This document shows positions 28,407 through 38,334 of a stretch of 64,000 bases of DNA, piece by piece. Within the stretch, counting starts at the first letter, position 1, and every line of letters starts with the position of its first letter. Origin of the DNA: Hydrogenophaga sp. NFH-34 (GTDB taxonomy: Bacteria; Pseudomonadota; Gammaproteobacteria; Burkholderiales; Burkholderiaceae_C); assembly GCF_021401345.1 (NCBI RefSeq), contig NZ_JACBGE010000003.1, positions 124,001-188,000 on the forward strand. The letters run 5' to 3'. The translations under genes and the position numbers were made by a program. The notes under the pieces are model-generated. The model was not told where the DNA came from and searched no databases. It saw only the letters and a list, made by a program, of their open reading frames with translations.

Positions 28407-28697
28407 TCATTCTGACAGGGCGCGGTGGCGTGCAATCAAGCGGCGAAGCCGGGCTTTGTCACCCCGCGCGAGGGCGTCGAAGCGGTCGCCCACGGACAGC
28501 AGCGCGGGCAACAGCGGCGCCGCCGCCACCGGCTGGCGCTGCGACAGGCGGGCCCAGAGCGCCAGGGCGTATTCGCGGTCGAACTGCGGCCCCCAGAACA
28601 GGGTCAGCAGCTCGGCGTGCGGGTCGTCGGCGTCGGCCAGCAGGGCCGCCGTGTGCGGGCGGGCCTGCCGGGCGATCGCGTGGATGGCGTCAGCCAC
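28407..28697 (-). CDS. Hypothetical 96-residue protein in a two-component operon
   Basis: The function is not recognised. The protein is soluble, Ala/Leu/Arg-rich and predicted to be helical, without a signal peptide or cysteine. It starts at a GTG, overlaps the upstream Spy-like gene by 8 bp and ends five bases before the response regulator start, so it is translated as part of the operon. It could be an accessory factor for the two-component system. Confidence 0.65.
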   Translation of the reverse strand: MADAIHAIARQARPHTAALLADADDPHAELLTLFWGPQFDREYALALWARLSQRQPVAAAPLLPALLSVGDRFDALARGDKARLRRLIARHRALSE

Positions 28698-29160
28698 GGC
28701 CCCACCAGCGGTGGCCGCGCTTCTCCAGGCGCTCGCGCACCTGTTTCTGCTGCTCGGGGTTGAGGCTGTCGTAGAAGTCGCCGAAGGCGGCCAGCACCTT
28801 CGGGCCGTTGGCCTGCGCGGCCTGCAGCTTCTGGTCGAGCAGTTGCTGGGCCCGGCTGCGGTCGAAGCGGTCGCCTGCGATCAGGGCCTGCAGGTCGGCA
28901 CGCGGGTTGACCGAATCGCCCCGCATCAGCTTGCGCGAAGCGATCACCTCGTCGGCCAGCGCAGCGAGCTTGGTTTTCTGCTCGGCGTTGAGATCGAGCT
29001 TGCCGCTGATCCTGTCGACCACCTTGCCACGCACCTCGGTGATGCGCTCGTCGCTCCAGCCTCGGCTGTGTTCGCCACGCGCGCCACAGGCGGTCAGTCC
29101 GCCGAGCACGACGGTTGCGGCGGCCAGGCCGGTAAGGCTGCGTCTGGTCCAGGTTCTCAT
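28690..29160 (-). CDS. Spy/CpxP-like (LTXXQ motif) lipoprotein
   Basis: The 156-residue protein has a lipoprotein signal with lipobox LTAC (Cys near residue 25). It is mostly helical and carries two LTxxQ-like motifs, LDLNAEQ and SLNPEQQ. In the Cpx system such periplasmic proteins act as chaperones and feedback inhibitors of the sensor kinase. It is the first gene of the minus-strand operon with a good AAGGAG ribosome site. Confidence 0.85.
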   Translation of the reverse strand: MRTWTRRSLTGLAAATVVLGGLTACGARGEHSRGWSDERITEVRGKVVDRISGKLDLNAEQKTKLAALADEVIASRKLMRGDSVNPRADLQALIAGDRFDRSRAQQLLDQKLQAAQANGPKVLAAFGDFYDSLNPEQQKQVRERLEKRGHRWWGRG

Positions 29161-29266
29161 GACGGTGCTCCTTCGGGGAAGGTGTTGAACATGGCCTTCA
29201 TGGTGCCGGCGCCGGCCGCTGCCGGGGTGTCGAAACCGTCGCGGTTTTTTTCGCTTTGTTTCAGGT

Positions 29267-29314
29267 GTGCCGTCACGCCGCTTTCATCCGGCTGTCGTGG
29301 CGGTGTCACGGCAC
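29267..29314. promoter_or_regulatory. Imperfect palindrome in the divergent Spy-like/phytase-like promoter
   Basis: Arms at 29267-29281 and 29300-29314 match at 13 of 15 positions around an 18-nt spacer. They lie in the 221-bp divergent gap. It may be an operator for the two-component regulator or another regulator; symmetry and position are the only evidence. Confidence 0.35.
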
Positions 29315-29381
29315 GCCGCCATGCTGCGCGCCTGTGCGGTTTTCCCCCGCCCACATCCGATCCACTTTCGACACCACCACC

Positions 29382-30728
29382 ATGCGCCCCACCTTCCGGC
29401 TCCTGCCTGCCCTGCTGCTGATCGCCTTCCACGGCGCCCACGCCCAGACCGCCTATCCCGCCACCCTGGCAGGCCACGCCATCCTGCCGGCCAAGACCTT
29501 CATTCCTGCGCCCAAAGACGCCCCGGCCGACCTGAAGGTCAGCGGCAAGTTCACCACCGGCCAGCGCGTTGACGCGGTCGGTTCGGTGGAAGGCAAGTCG
29601 GCCGGTCGCCCCACCGGCGTCTCGCTGCCGTTCCAGGGTCAGCCGGTGCAGGGCCACTCGGGCATCAAGCGCATGCCCGACGGCAGCTTCTGGCTGCTGA
29701 CCGACAACGGCGCCGGCTCCAAGGCCAACTCGCCCGATTTCGCGCTGTTCCTCAACCGCTACGCGGTGGACTTCAAGGGCGGCCAGTTCAAGCGGCTGGA
29801 AACCGTGCTCCTGCACGACCCCGACAAGAAGCTGCCGTTCCGCATCGTCCACGAAGGCACCAAACAGCGCTACCTGACCGGCGCCGACCTGGACCTGGAG
29901 AGCTTCCAGTTTGCCGGCGGCGCCCTGTGGATCGGCGAAGAGTTCGGGCCCTTCCTGATCAAGGCCGACCTCCAGGGCAAGGTGCTGGCCGTGTTCGAAA
30001 CCCAGGTCGACGGCAAGGCGGTGCGCTCGCCCGACCACCCGGCCGTGACCACGCCCGGCGCCCCGGGCGGTGAGGTGAAGTTCCAGGTGCGCCGCTCCAA
30101 GGGCTACGAGGGCATGGCGGCTTCGCCCGATGGCAGCAAGCTCTACGCCATGCTCGAAGGCGCGCTCTACGACGACGCCGCCAAAGGCTTCGAAACCCAG
30201 GACGGCAAGCAGTACCTGCGCGTGCTGGAGTTCGACGTGAAGACCGAGCAATGGACCGGCCGGCACTGGAAATACGTGCTGGAAGCCAACCACCTCGCCA
30301 TCGGCGACTTCAACATGATCAGCCCGACCGAGGGCCTGGTCATCGAGCGCGACAACGGCGAAGGCACGGCCGACCTGGCCTGCCCCGAAGGCCAGAAGCG
30401 CCCCGACTGCTTCCACGACCTGGCGAAGTTCAAGCGCGTGGTGAAGGTGGAGCTGAGCGAGGCCAACGTGAACGGCCCGCTGCGCAAGATCGCCTACATC
30501 GACCTGATGAACATCGCCGATCCGAACAAACTCTCGAAGAAGCCGCTGACCAACGGCGTGTTCACCTTCCCCTTCTTCACCATCGAGAACGTCGACCGCG
30601 TCGATGCGACGCACATCGTCGTTGGCAACGACAACAACCTGCCGTTCTCCAGCAGCCGCTCGCCCAACCAGGCGGACGACAACGAGCTGGTGCTGCTGGA
30701 AGTGGGCGACTTCCTTCAGGCACGCTGA
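29382..30728 (+). CDS. Esterase-like activity of phytase family protein (secreted)
   Basis: The 448-residue protein has a Sec signal peptide (about residues 1-21, cleavage after AHA). It belongs to the phytase-esterase-like beta-propeller family, with SGIKRMPDGSFWLLTDNG, EEFGPFL and GYEGMA. Members are periplasmic or extracellular and poorly characterised. ATG 29382 is preferred to an upstream in-frame start that gives no signal peptide. Its substrate is unknown. selD follows on the same strand 96 bases downstream. Confidence 0.82.
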   Translation: MRPTFRLLPALLLIAFHGAHAQTAYPATLAGHAILPAKTFIPAPKDAPADLKVSGKFTTGQRVDAVGSVEGKSAGRPTGVSLPFQGQPVQGHSGIKRMPDGSFWLLTDNGAGSKANSPDFALFLNRYAVDFKGGQFKRLETVLLHDPDKKLPFRIVHEGTKQRYLTGADLDLESFQFAGGALWIGEEFGPFLIKADLQGKVLAVFETQVDGKAVRSPDHPAVTTPGAPGGEVKFQVRRSKGYEGMAASPDGSKLYAMLEGALYDDAAKGFETQDGKQYLRVLEFDVKTEQWTGRHWKYVLEANHLAIGDFNMISPTEGLVIERDNGEGTADLACPEGQKRPDCFHDLAKFKRVVKVELSEANVNGPLRKIAYIDLMNIADPNKLSKKPLTNGVFTFPFFTIENVDRVDATHIVVGNDNNLPFSSSRSPNQADDNELVLLEVGDFLQAR

Positions 30729-30824
30729 AGCACCTGCGGTGGCCAGGGCCTGCGGCGGCCCGGCCACCCGCTCGCCGGCGGTGTTGCTACAGTGACGGCT
30801 TCGCCACCGCAGCCCCCGCCGACC

Positions 30825-31868
30825 ATGAGCAACGCCCCCGCCGCCATCCGCCTCACCCAGTACAGCCACGGGGCCGGCTGCGGCTGCAAGATCAGCCCCC
30901 AGGTGCTCGACGTCATCCTCGCCGGCAGCGGTGCGCAGCACCTGGACCCGCGCCTGTGGGTGGGCAACGCCTCGCGCGACGATGCCGCCGTCTACGCGCT
31001 GGACGACGAGCGGGGCGTGGTCTCCACCACCGATTTCTTCATGCCCATCGTCGACGATCCGTTCGACTTCGGGCGCATCGCGGCCACCAACGCCATCAGC
31101 GACATCTACGCCATGGGCGCCGACCCGCTGGTGGCGATCGCCATCCTCGGCTGGCCGATCAACGTGCTGCCGCCCGAGGTGGCGCGCGAAGTGGTGCGCG
31201 GCGGCCGTGCCGTCTGCGACGACGCGGGCATTCCCCTCGCGGGAGGGCACTCCATCGACGCCCCCGAACCGATCTTCGGCCTGGCCGTCACCGGCGTGGT
31301 CGACAAACGCCACATCAAGCGCAACGACACCGCCCGCGCCGGCAGCCGGCTCTACCTCACCAAACCGCTGGGCATCGGCATCCTGACCACCGCCGAAAAG
31401 CAGAGCAAGCTGCGCCCCGAGGACGTGGGCGTCGCCCGCGACTGGATGTGCACCCTCAACCGCCCCGGCCGCGCCTTCGGGCGCCTGGCCGGCGTGCAGG
31501 CCATGACCGACGTGACCGGGTTTGGCCTGCTCGGCCACCTGGTCGAGATGGCCGAAGGCAGCGGTCTCACCGCCGTGCTCGACGACGACGCCGTGCCGCG
31601 CCTGCCGGGCATCGACCACTACCTCACGCTGGGCACCGTGCCCGGCGGCACGCAGCGCAACTTCGACAGCTACGGCCACAAGGTCGCGCCGATCACCCCA
31701 CTGCAAAAGCAGTTGCTGTGCGACCCGCAGACCAGCGGCGGCCTGCTGGTGGCCGTCAGCCCGGACGGTGAAGCCGAGTTCCTGGTCACCGCGCGCGCCG
31801 CCGGCCTTGAACTGGCGCCCATCGGTCACCTGACCGAGCGACAGACCCACTGCGTCCAGGTGCGCTGA
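30825..31868 (+). CDS. selD: Selenide, water dikinase SelD
   Basis: SelD makes selenophosphate from selenide and ATP for selenocysteine and selenouridine synthesis. The active-site motif GAGCGCK includes Cys19 and Lys22, so the catalytic residue is Cys, not selenocysteine. The glycine-rich AIRS-type fold motifs ([36 protein letters not shown]) are present. ATG 30825 is used. Its stop overlaps the next ATG (TGATG). Confidence 0.96.
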   Translation: MSNAPAAIRLTQYSHGAGCGCKISPQVLDVILAGSGAQHLDPRLWVGNASRDDAAVYALDDERGVVSTTDFFMPIVDDPFDFGRIAATNAISDIYAMGADPLVAIAILGWPINVLPPEVAREVVRGGRAVCDDAGIPLAGGHSIDAPEPIFGLAVTGVVDKRHIKRNDTARAGSRLYLTKPLGIGILTTAEKQSKLRPEDVGVARDWMCTLNRPGRAFGRLAGVQAMTDVTGFGLLGHLVEMAEGSGLTAVLDDDAVPRLPGIDHYLTLGTVPGGTQRNFDSYGHKVAPITPLQKQLLCDPQTSGGLLVAVSPDGEAEFLVTARAAGLELAPIGHLTERQTHCVQVR

Positions 31869-32968
31869 TGGGCCCGGGCACCGCGCTCGAAACCGCCGAC
31901 TGCCACCGACTGTTCCTGCAAGGCCTGCCGCTGGCCGATGTGCGTGCCCCGGTGGAATTTGCCCAAGGCGCGTTTCCCGGCGCGGTCAACCTGCCGTTGA
32001 TGAACGACGCCGAGCGCCATGCGGTCGGCTTGTGTTTCCGCCAGCACGGCCAGCAAGCCGCCATCGCGCTCGGCCACCGGCTGGTGGCCGGCCCGGTGAA
32101 GGCCGAGCGCATTGCCGCCTGGGCCGCTTTCGCCCAGGCCCACCCCGACGGTTTCCTGTACTGTTTTCGCGGCGGTCTGCGCTCGCACATCGCCCAGCAG
32201 TGGCTGGCCGAAGCCGGTGTGCGCTACCCGCTGATCACCGGCGGCTACAAGGCGCTGCGCCAGACACTGATCCAGACCCTGGAAGCGGCCGCGACCGGGT
32301 GCGGCCTGACGGTGCTGGGCGGCATGACCGGCACCGGCAAGACCGACCTGCTGAACCAGCTGGCGCACGGCATCGACCTGGAAGGCCATGCACACCACCG
32401 CGGTTCCAGCTTCGGCGCGCACCCTCAGGGCCAGCCCACGCAGATCGATTTCGAGAACCGCCTGGCCATCGACCTGCTGCGCAAGCGCGCCGCCGGCATG
32501 GAACACTTTGTGTGGGAAGACGAAGGCCGCCACATCGGGCGCTGCGCGGTGCCGCCCACGCTGCGCGACCGGCTCGCCGCCGCCCCGCTGGTGTGGCTGG
32601 AAGCCCCGTTCGAAGCCCGCGTCGACCGCATCCTGCGCGACTACGTGGTCGGCCAGCAAACCGCGTTGGCGATGCAGCACGGCCCCGAGCAGGCGTTGGC
32701 CTTGCTGTCGGTCCACCTGCTGCAAAGCCTGGACAAGACCGCCAAACGGCTGGGCGGCGAACGGCATCGGCGCATCCGCTCCTGCCTGCAGGATGCCCTG
32801 GTGCAGCACCAGGCCGGCGATGTGCAGGCGCACCGCGCCTGGATCGCGGCGCTGCTGCAGGAATACTACGACCCGATGTACCGCTTCCAGCGCCAGCAGC
32901 AGGCCGGGCGCATCGTGTTCACCGGCGACGCCACCAGCGTGCTGGACTGGCTGCGTCGGCGCGGGTGA
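31868..32968 (+). CDS. selU: tRNA 2-selenouridine synthase (SelU/MnmH)
   Basis: The enzyme exchanges sulfur for selenium at wobble uridine-34 of tRNA for Lys, Glu and Gln using selenophosphate. The N-terminal rhodanese domain has catalytic Cys99 in YCFRGGLRS. The C-terminal P-loop domain has GGMTGTGKT near residues 151-159. The 366-residue length fits the family. It is coupled to selD by a one-base overlap. selA and selB are not in the window, so selenocysteine use cannot be judged. Confidence 0.95.
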   Translation: MGPGTALETADCHRLFLQGLPLADVRAPVEFAQGAFPGAVNLPLMNDAERHAVGLCFRQHGQQAAIALGHRLVAGPVKAERIAAWAAFAQAHPDGFLYCFRGGLRSHIAQQWLAEAGVRYPLITGGYKALRQTLIQTLEAAATGCGLTVLGGMTGTGKTDLLNQLAHGIDLEGHAHHRGSSFGAHPQGQPTQIDFENRLAIDLLRKRAAGMEHFVWEDEGRHIGRCAVPPTLRDRLAAAPLVWLEAPFEARVDRILRDYVVGQQTALAMQHGPEQALALLSVHLLQSLDKTAKRLGGERHRRIRSCLQDALVQHQAGDVQAHRAWIAALLQEYYDPMYRFQRQQQAGRIVFTGDATSVLDWLRRRG

Positions 32969-32978
32969 GCGCCGGTCC

Positions 32979-33977
32979 TCAGAACACCTCGGTATCGACC
33001 TCGGTGTTGGCCTGCGCGGTGTAGCGGTTGCCGTGCACCGTGCGGGTGTGGATCAGCGCGTCCAGCCGCGCCAGCACGTCGGCCGACAGCCGCACATCGG
33101 CTGCCCCCAGGTCGTCGAGCAGATGCGCCACGCTGGTGGTGCCGGGAATCGGCAGGATGTGCTCGCCCTGGTGCAGCAGCCAGGCGATCGCCAGTTGCGC
33201 CGGCGAGCAACCCACTTCGTGCGCGATGGCCAGGTAAGGCGGCAGCAGCTCGGCATTGCGGGCGTAGTTTTCGGGCGAGAAGCGCGGCATGGCGCGGCGG
33301 ATGTCCTTGGGGTCGAAGGCCGTCACGTCCATCGGGCCGCACAGGAAGCCGCGCGCCACCGGACTGAACGCCACAAAGCTCGTCCCCAGTTCGCGGCAGG
33401 CCTGCAACACCGCGATCTCGGGGTTGCGCGTCCAGAGCGAATACTCCGTCTGCACCGCCGCGATGGGATGCACCGCATGGGCCTTGCGCAGCGTGCCGGC
33501 CGACACCTCGCTCAGGCCGATGCTGCGGATCTTGCCCTCGCGCACCAGCTCGGCCAGCGCGCCCACGCTGTCTTCGATGGGCACCTGCTTGTCCCAGCGG
33601 TGCAGGTAGTAGAGGTCGATCACGTCGGTCTGCAGGCGGCGCAGGGCGGCCTCGCAAGTGGCCTTGATCGTGTCGGGGCGGCCGTCGATCACGCGCACCT
33701 TCACGCCCTGCTCGTTGGGCACACCGGTCATGCCGCACTTGCTGGCCAGCGTGAACTTCGCGCGGTGCTTCGACAGGACCTTGCCCACCAGCGTCTCGCT
33801 GGTGCCAAAGCCGTAGAGCGCGGCGGTGTCGAAGTGCGTCACGCCCGCGTCCAGCGCCGCCAGCAGCACGCGCTCGGCCTGCTGTTCGGAAACGGGCGCA
33901 CCGTAGGCGTGGCAGATGTTCATGCAGCCCAGGCCGATGGCGCTGACGCTGAAGGGGCCGAGTTGGCGTTGTTGCAT
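32979..33977 (-). CDS. Aldo/keto reductase
   Basis: The 332-residue NADPH-dependent reductase has the catalytic tetrad Asp50, Tyr55, Lys80 and His126 (FDTAALYG, ASKCG, YYLHRWD). ATG 33977 follows AGGAG at good spacing; an upstream in-frame start is not supported. It lies downstream of pmdC on the same strand with a 99-bp gap and may be co-transcribed with the pmd operon. Its aldehyde substrate is unknown. Confidence 0.9.
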   Translation of the reverse strand: MQQRQLGPFSVSAIGLGCMNICHAYGAPVSEQQAERVLLAALDAGVTHFDTAALYGFGTSETLVGKVLSKHRAKFTLASKCGMTGVPNEQGVKVRVIDGRPDTIKATCEAALRRLQTDVIDLYYLHRWDKQVPIEDSVGALAELVREGKIRSIGLSEVSAGTLRKAHAVHPIAAVQTEYSLWTRNPEIAVLQACRELGTSFVAFSPVARGFLCGPMDVTAFDPKDIRRAMPRFSPENYARNAELLPPYLAIAHEVGCSPAQLAIAWLLHQGEHILPIPGTTSVAHLLDDLGAADVRLSADVLARLDALIHTRTVHGNRYTAQANTEVDTEVF

Positions 33978-34076
33978 GGGGACACTCCTGAATGAAAACG
34001 GCTCCAGCCGCAAAGGATGGAGCCGTCGATGCCAAAGGCGGATCGAAGGGCCGGGGCCCGGATTGCGCAGACGGGC

Positions 34077-35027
34077 TCAGCCGCCGAGCTGCTGCTCCAG
34101 CTGGTGCAGCACCTGGTAGCAGGGCAGCACCTGGGCCACGCTGCTGTTGGGCTCGCGGCCTTCGCGGATGGCGGCAAAGAACTCGCGGTCCTGCAGTTCG
34201 ATGCCGTTCATCGACACGTCGACCTTGCTCACGTCGATCTGTTCTTCCTTGCCGTTGAACAGGTCGTCGTAACGCGCGATGTAGGTCGCGGTGTCACCGA
34301 TGTAGCGGAAGAAGGTGCCGAGCGGGCCGTCGTTGTTGAAGGACAGGCTCAGCGTGCAGATGGCGCCGTTGGCGGCCTGCAGCTGGATGCTCATGTCCAT
34401 GGCGATGCCCAGATCCTTGTGGATCGGGCCCTGCACGGCATTGGCCTTCACGATCGGGCTGCCAGCCTGGTAGGCGAACAGGTCCACGGTGTGGGCAGCG
34501 TGGTGCCACAGCAGGTGGTCGGTCCAGCTGCGGGGCTGGCCCAGCGCGTTCATGTTGGTGCGGCGGAAGAAGTAGGTCTGCACATCCATCTGCTGGATAT
34601 TGAACTCACCGGCCGTGATCTTCTTGTGCACGAACTGGTGGCTGGGGTTGAAGCGGCGGGTGTGGCCCACCATCGCCACCTTGCCGACCTGCTTCTGCAG
34701 GGCCAGCACTTCCTCGCCTTCCTTGAGCACGTCGCACAGGGGAATCTCCACCTGCACATGCTTGCCGGCCTGCAGGCAGGCCTTGGTCTGGGCAGCGTGC
34801 ATCTGCGTGGGCGTGCACAGGATGACCGCATCCAGCTCCTCGATGGCCAGGCTGTCGGCCAGGTCGGTGGTGACGTGCCGGATGCCGTACTTGTCGGCCA
34901 CTTCCTGCGTCTTGGCCAGGTCACGGCCGATGACCGAGATCACCTCGACGTCGGGAATGTTCTTGATACCGTCCAGGTGCTTGATGCCGAAGGCGCCGGC
35001 GCCGGCGAGTGCGACTTTGATGGTCAT
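34077..35027 (-). CDS. pmdC: 4-carboxy-2-hydroxymuconate-6-semialdehyde dehydrogenase PmdC
   Basis: PmdC oxidises the protocatechuate cleavage product with NADP to 2-pyrone-4,6-dicarboxylate. The 316-residue protein is of the Gfo/Idh/MocA fold, with the Rossmann motif GAGAFG near the N-terminus and the EIPLCD segment near residue 98 where family members have EKP. It lies at the end of the pmdEFDABC order known from Comamonas and follows pmdB with a 15-bp gap. Length and context match LigC/PmdC. Confidence 0.92.
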   Translation of the reverse strand: MTIKVALAGAGAFGIKHLDGIKNIPDVEVISVIGRDLAKTQEVADKYGIRHVTTDLADSLAIEELDAVILCTPTQMHAAQTKACLQAGKHVQVEIPLCDVLKEGEEVLALQKQVGKVAMVGHTRRFNPSHQFVHKKITAGEFNIQQMDVQTYFFRRTNMNALGQPRSWTDHLLWHHAAHTVDLFAYQAGSPIVKANAVQGPIHKDLGIAMDMSIQLQAANGAICTLSLSFNNDGPLGTFFRYIGDTATYIARYDDLFNGKEEQIDVSKVDVSMNGIELQDREFFAAIREGREPNSSVAQVLPCYQVLHQLEQQLGG

Positions 35028-35042
35028 GGTGTGTTCCTCGGG

Positions 35043-36361
<1,319 letters not shown>

Positions 36362-36383
36362 GGGTTTCCTTTACGGTGACGGT

Positions 36384-36443
36384 CATGCCCGCGAAAGCGG
36401 GAATCCAGACGGGGACGAATGGATGCCCGCTTTCACGGGCATG
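36384..36443. repeat. REP-like inverted repeat between pmdD and pmdA
   Basis: Arms CATGCCCGCGAAAGCGGG (36384-36401) and its reverse complement with one mismatch (36426-36443) flank 24 bases. This is the widespread GCGAAAGCGGGAATCC kind of repeat. It could form an RNA hairpin separating pmdD from pmdA. Confidence 0.85.
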
Positions 36444-36450
36444 ACGAAAC

Positions 36451-37386
36451 TTACGCGGACTCTTCAGGCCAGTAGAGACGCATCGGGTTGTCCACCAGCA
36501 GCTTCTGCTGCAGTTCTGCCGTCGGTGCGATCTGCGGGATGAAGTCCACCAGCAGGCCGTCGTCGGGCATGTGGTCCTTGAGGTTCGGGTGCGGCCAGTC
36601 GGTGCCCCAGAGCACGCGATCCGGAAATTCTTCGACCACCTTGCGCGCGAACGGCACCACGTCCTGGTAGGCGGCCTGCTCGCCGTTGAGGGCTTTGGGT
36701 CCGGTGACGGACAGGCGTTCCGGGCAGCTCACCTTGCTCCAGACGTTCGGATGCTCGCGCATGAACTTCAGGAACAGCTGAAACTCCGGCCCGTCGATGG
36801 GCTTGCTCACGTCGGGGCGGCCCATGTGGTCCACCACCACCGTGGTCGGCAGGCTGGTGAAGAAGTCCCACAGCTCGGGCAGGTCCACCGCCTCGAAGTA
36901 GATCACCACATGCCAGCCGAGCTTGGCGATGCGACCGGCGATCTCCATCAGCTCGTCCTTGGGCGTGAAGTCGACGAGGCGCTTGACGAAGTTGAAGCGC
37001 ACGCCGCGCACGCCGGCGGCATGCAGGGCCTGCAGTTCCTCGTCGGTCACCGAGCGCTTGACCGTGGCCACGCCACGCGCCTTGCCGCCGCTGGAGAGGC
37101 AGGCGTCGACCATGGCGCGGTTGTCGGCACCGTGGCAGGTGGCCTGCACCACCACGTTGCGCGCAAAACCCAGGTGGTCGCGCAGCGCGTACAGCTCGTG
37201 CTTGCTGGCGTCACAGGGCGTGTACTTGCGCTCGGGGGCGTAGGGGAATTCGGCCCCCGGGCCGAACACGTGGCAGTGCGCGTCGACGGCGCCTGCGGGC
37301 AGCTTGAACGAGGGCTTGGTCGGACCGGTGTACCAGTCGAGCCAGCCGGCGGTTTTGGTGAAGTCACCGGAAACAGGTTTGCTCAT
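36451..37386 (-). CDS. pmdD: 2-pyrone-4,6-dicarboxylate hydrolase PmdD
   Basis: This amidohydrolase opens 2-pyrone-4,6-dicarboxylate to 4-oxalomesaconate. The 311-residue protein has the metal-binding start VDAHCHVFGPG and later VVDHMGRPD and LWGTDWPHPN, all typical of LigI. It sits between pmdF and pmdA as in Comamonas. It is bordered by strong inverted repeats on both sides. Confidence 0.94.
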   Translation of the reverse strand: MSKPVSGDFTKTAGWLDWYTGPTKPSFKLPAGAVDAHCHVFGPGAEFPYAPERKYTPCDASKHELYALRDHLGFARNVVVQATCHGADNRAMVDACLSSGGKARGVATVKRSVTDEELQALHAAGVRGVRFNFVKRLVDFTPKDELMEIAGRIAKLGWHVVIYFEAVDLPELWDFFTSLPTTVVVDHMGRPDVSKPIDGPEFQLFLKFMREHPNVWSKVSCPERLSVTGPKALNGEQAAYQDVVPFARKVVEEFPDRVLWGTDWPHPNLKDHMPDDGLLVDFIPQIAPTAELQQKLLVDNPMRLYWPEESA

Positions 37387-37426
37387 GTCTCAACCTTGGT
37401 TGTGGTTACGCCAACGAGGCGGTGAT

Positions 37427-37489
37427 GCCGGAAGCCAGCGGGGCGATTTGCTGGCGCGAAGCGACTGATGAGCCCCGCTGGCTTCCGGC
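37427..37489. repeat. Perfect 18-bp inverted repeat between pmdF and pmdD
   Basis: GCCGGAAGCCAGCGGGGC (37427-37444) pairs perfectly with 37472-37489 across 27 bases. It would form a stable hairpin in the pmd transcript. There is no T-tract, so an RNA-stability or processing element is more likely than a terminator. Confidence 0.85.
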
Positions 37490-37517
37490 GTCGCCGCCGG
37501 GGCCAGCCGGAGAAAAA

Positions 37518-38201
37518 TCAGTCGATGTAGCGCAGGCCAGCCGCAGCCAGCGGCTCGCGCATCTTGTACATGTCCAGACCCAGCACGCCCGAAGCCAGCT
37601 TCTCGCGCTTCTCGCCTTCGAAGCTCTCGCGCTTCTGGGCCGCAGCGAGCGTCTCGACCGCCCGGGCGGCGGGCACGCAGACCACGCCGTCGTCGTCGGC
37701 CACGATCACGTCACCCGGCGTCACATAGGCGCCAGCGCAGACGATGGGAATGTTCACCGAGCCCAGCGTCGCCTTGATCGTGCCCTTGGACGAGATGTAG
37801 CGGCTCCAGACCGGGAAGTTCATCTCCTTGAGCGTCTTCACGTCGCGCACACCGGCTTCGATGATCAGCGCCCGCGCACCACGCGCCTGGAAACTGGTGG
37901 CCAGCAGATCGCCGAAATAGCCGTCGCTGCACTCGGCCGTGACCGTGGCGACGACGATGTCTCCCGGCTGGATCTGCTCGGCCGCCACGTGCATCATCCA
38001 GTTGTCGCCCGGTTGCAGAAGCACCGTGACGGCGGTGCCCGACACCTGCACACCGGTCTGGATCGGCCGCATGTAGGGCTTCATCAAGCCAACGCGGCCC
38101 ATGGCTTCATGCACCGTGGCAGAACCGAGCGCGGCCAGCGCCTCGGCGGTCGCGCGGTCGGCGCGCTGGATGTGGCGGTAAACGACACCGAGTTCGTACA
38201 T
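37518..38201 (-). CDS. pmdF: 4-carboxy-4-hydroxy-2-oxoadipate aldolase PmdF
   Basis: PmdF cleaves the final intermediate to pyruvate and oxaloacetate. The 227-residue protein belongs to the RraA-like/HMG aldolase family, with [33 protein letters not shown] and [12 protein letters not shown] 38201 ([15 protein letters not shown]) is the family start; an upstream in-frame start lies in the repeat. It follows pmdE. Confidence 0.94.
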   Translation of the reverse strand: MYELGVVYRHIQRADRATAEALAALGSATVHEAMGRVGLMKPYMRPIQTGVQVSGTAVTVLLQPGDNWMMHVAAEQIQPGDIVVATVTAECSDGYFGDLLATSFQARGARALIIEAGVRDVKTLKEMNFPVWSRYISSKGTIKATLGSVNIPIVCAGAYVTPGDVIVADDDGVVCVPAARAVETLAAAQKRESFEGEKREKLASGVLGLDMYKMREPLAAAGLRYID

Positions 38202-38227
38202 GTTTGTATCTCCTTGACTGAGCGGCC

Positions 38228-38311
38228 TGCGGTGCGCGTGCGTTTTGCTTCGTGTCCCCCGCCCGCTTCGCGGACTCCTCCTTGACCTACGCAAAACGCA
38301 CACCCACCGCA
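38228..38311. repeat. Structured repeat between pmdE and pmdF
   Basis: Imperfect 21-bp arms (38228-38248 and 38291-38311, 19 matches) enclose a core with GTCCCCCG, a CCGC-TTC-GCGG hairpin and CTCCTCCTT. The core has the same block order as the element next to rpoD (5837-5889), so both belong to one repeat family. Confidence 0.75.
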
Positions 38312-38334
38312 TGCCTTGTGGGTGTGCCTACAAA

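Noticed and set aside
29161-29381. An upstream extension of the phytase-like gene starting near 29256
   Set aside because: The extra 42 residues would bury the signal peptide that begins at 29382.
29157-31850. A ~897-codon open frame on the minus strand across the phytase-like and selD genes
   Set aside because: It is antisense to two clear genes, has no family features and no ribosome site, and results from G+C-biased codon use.
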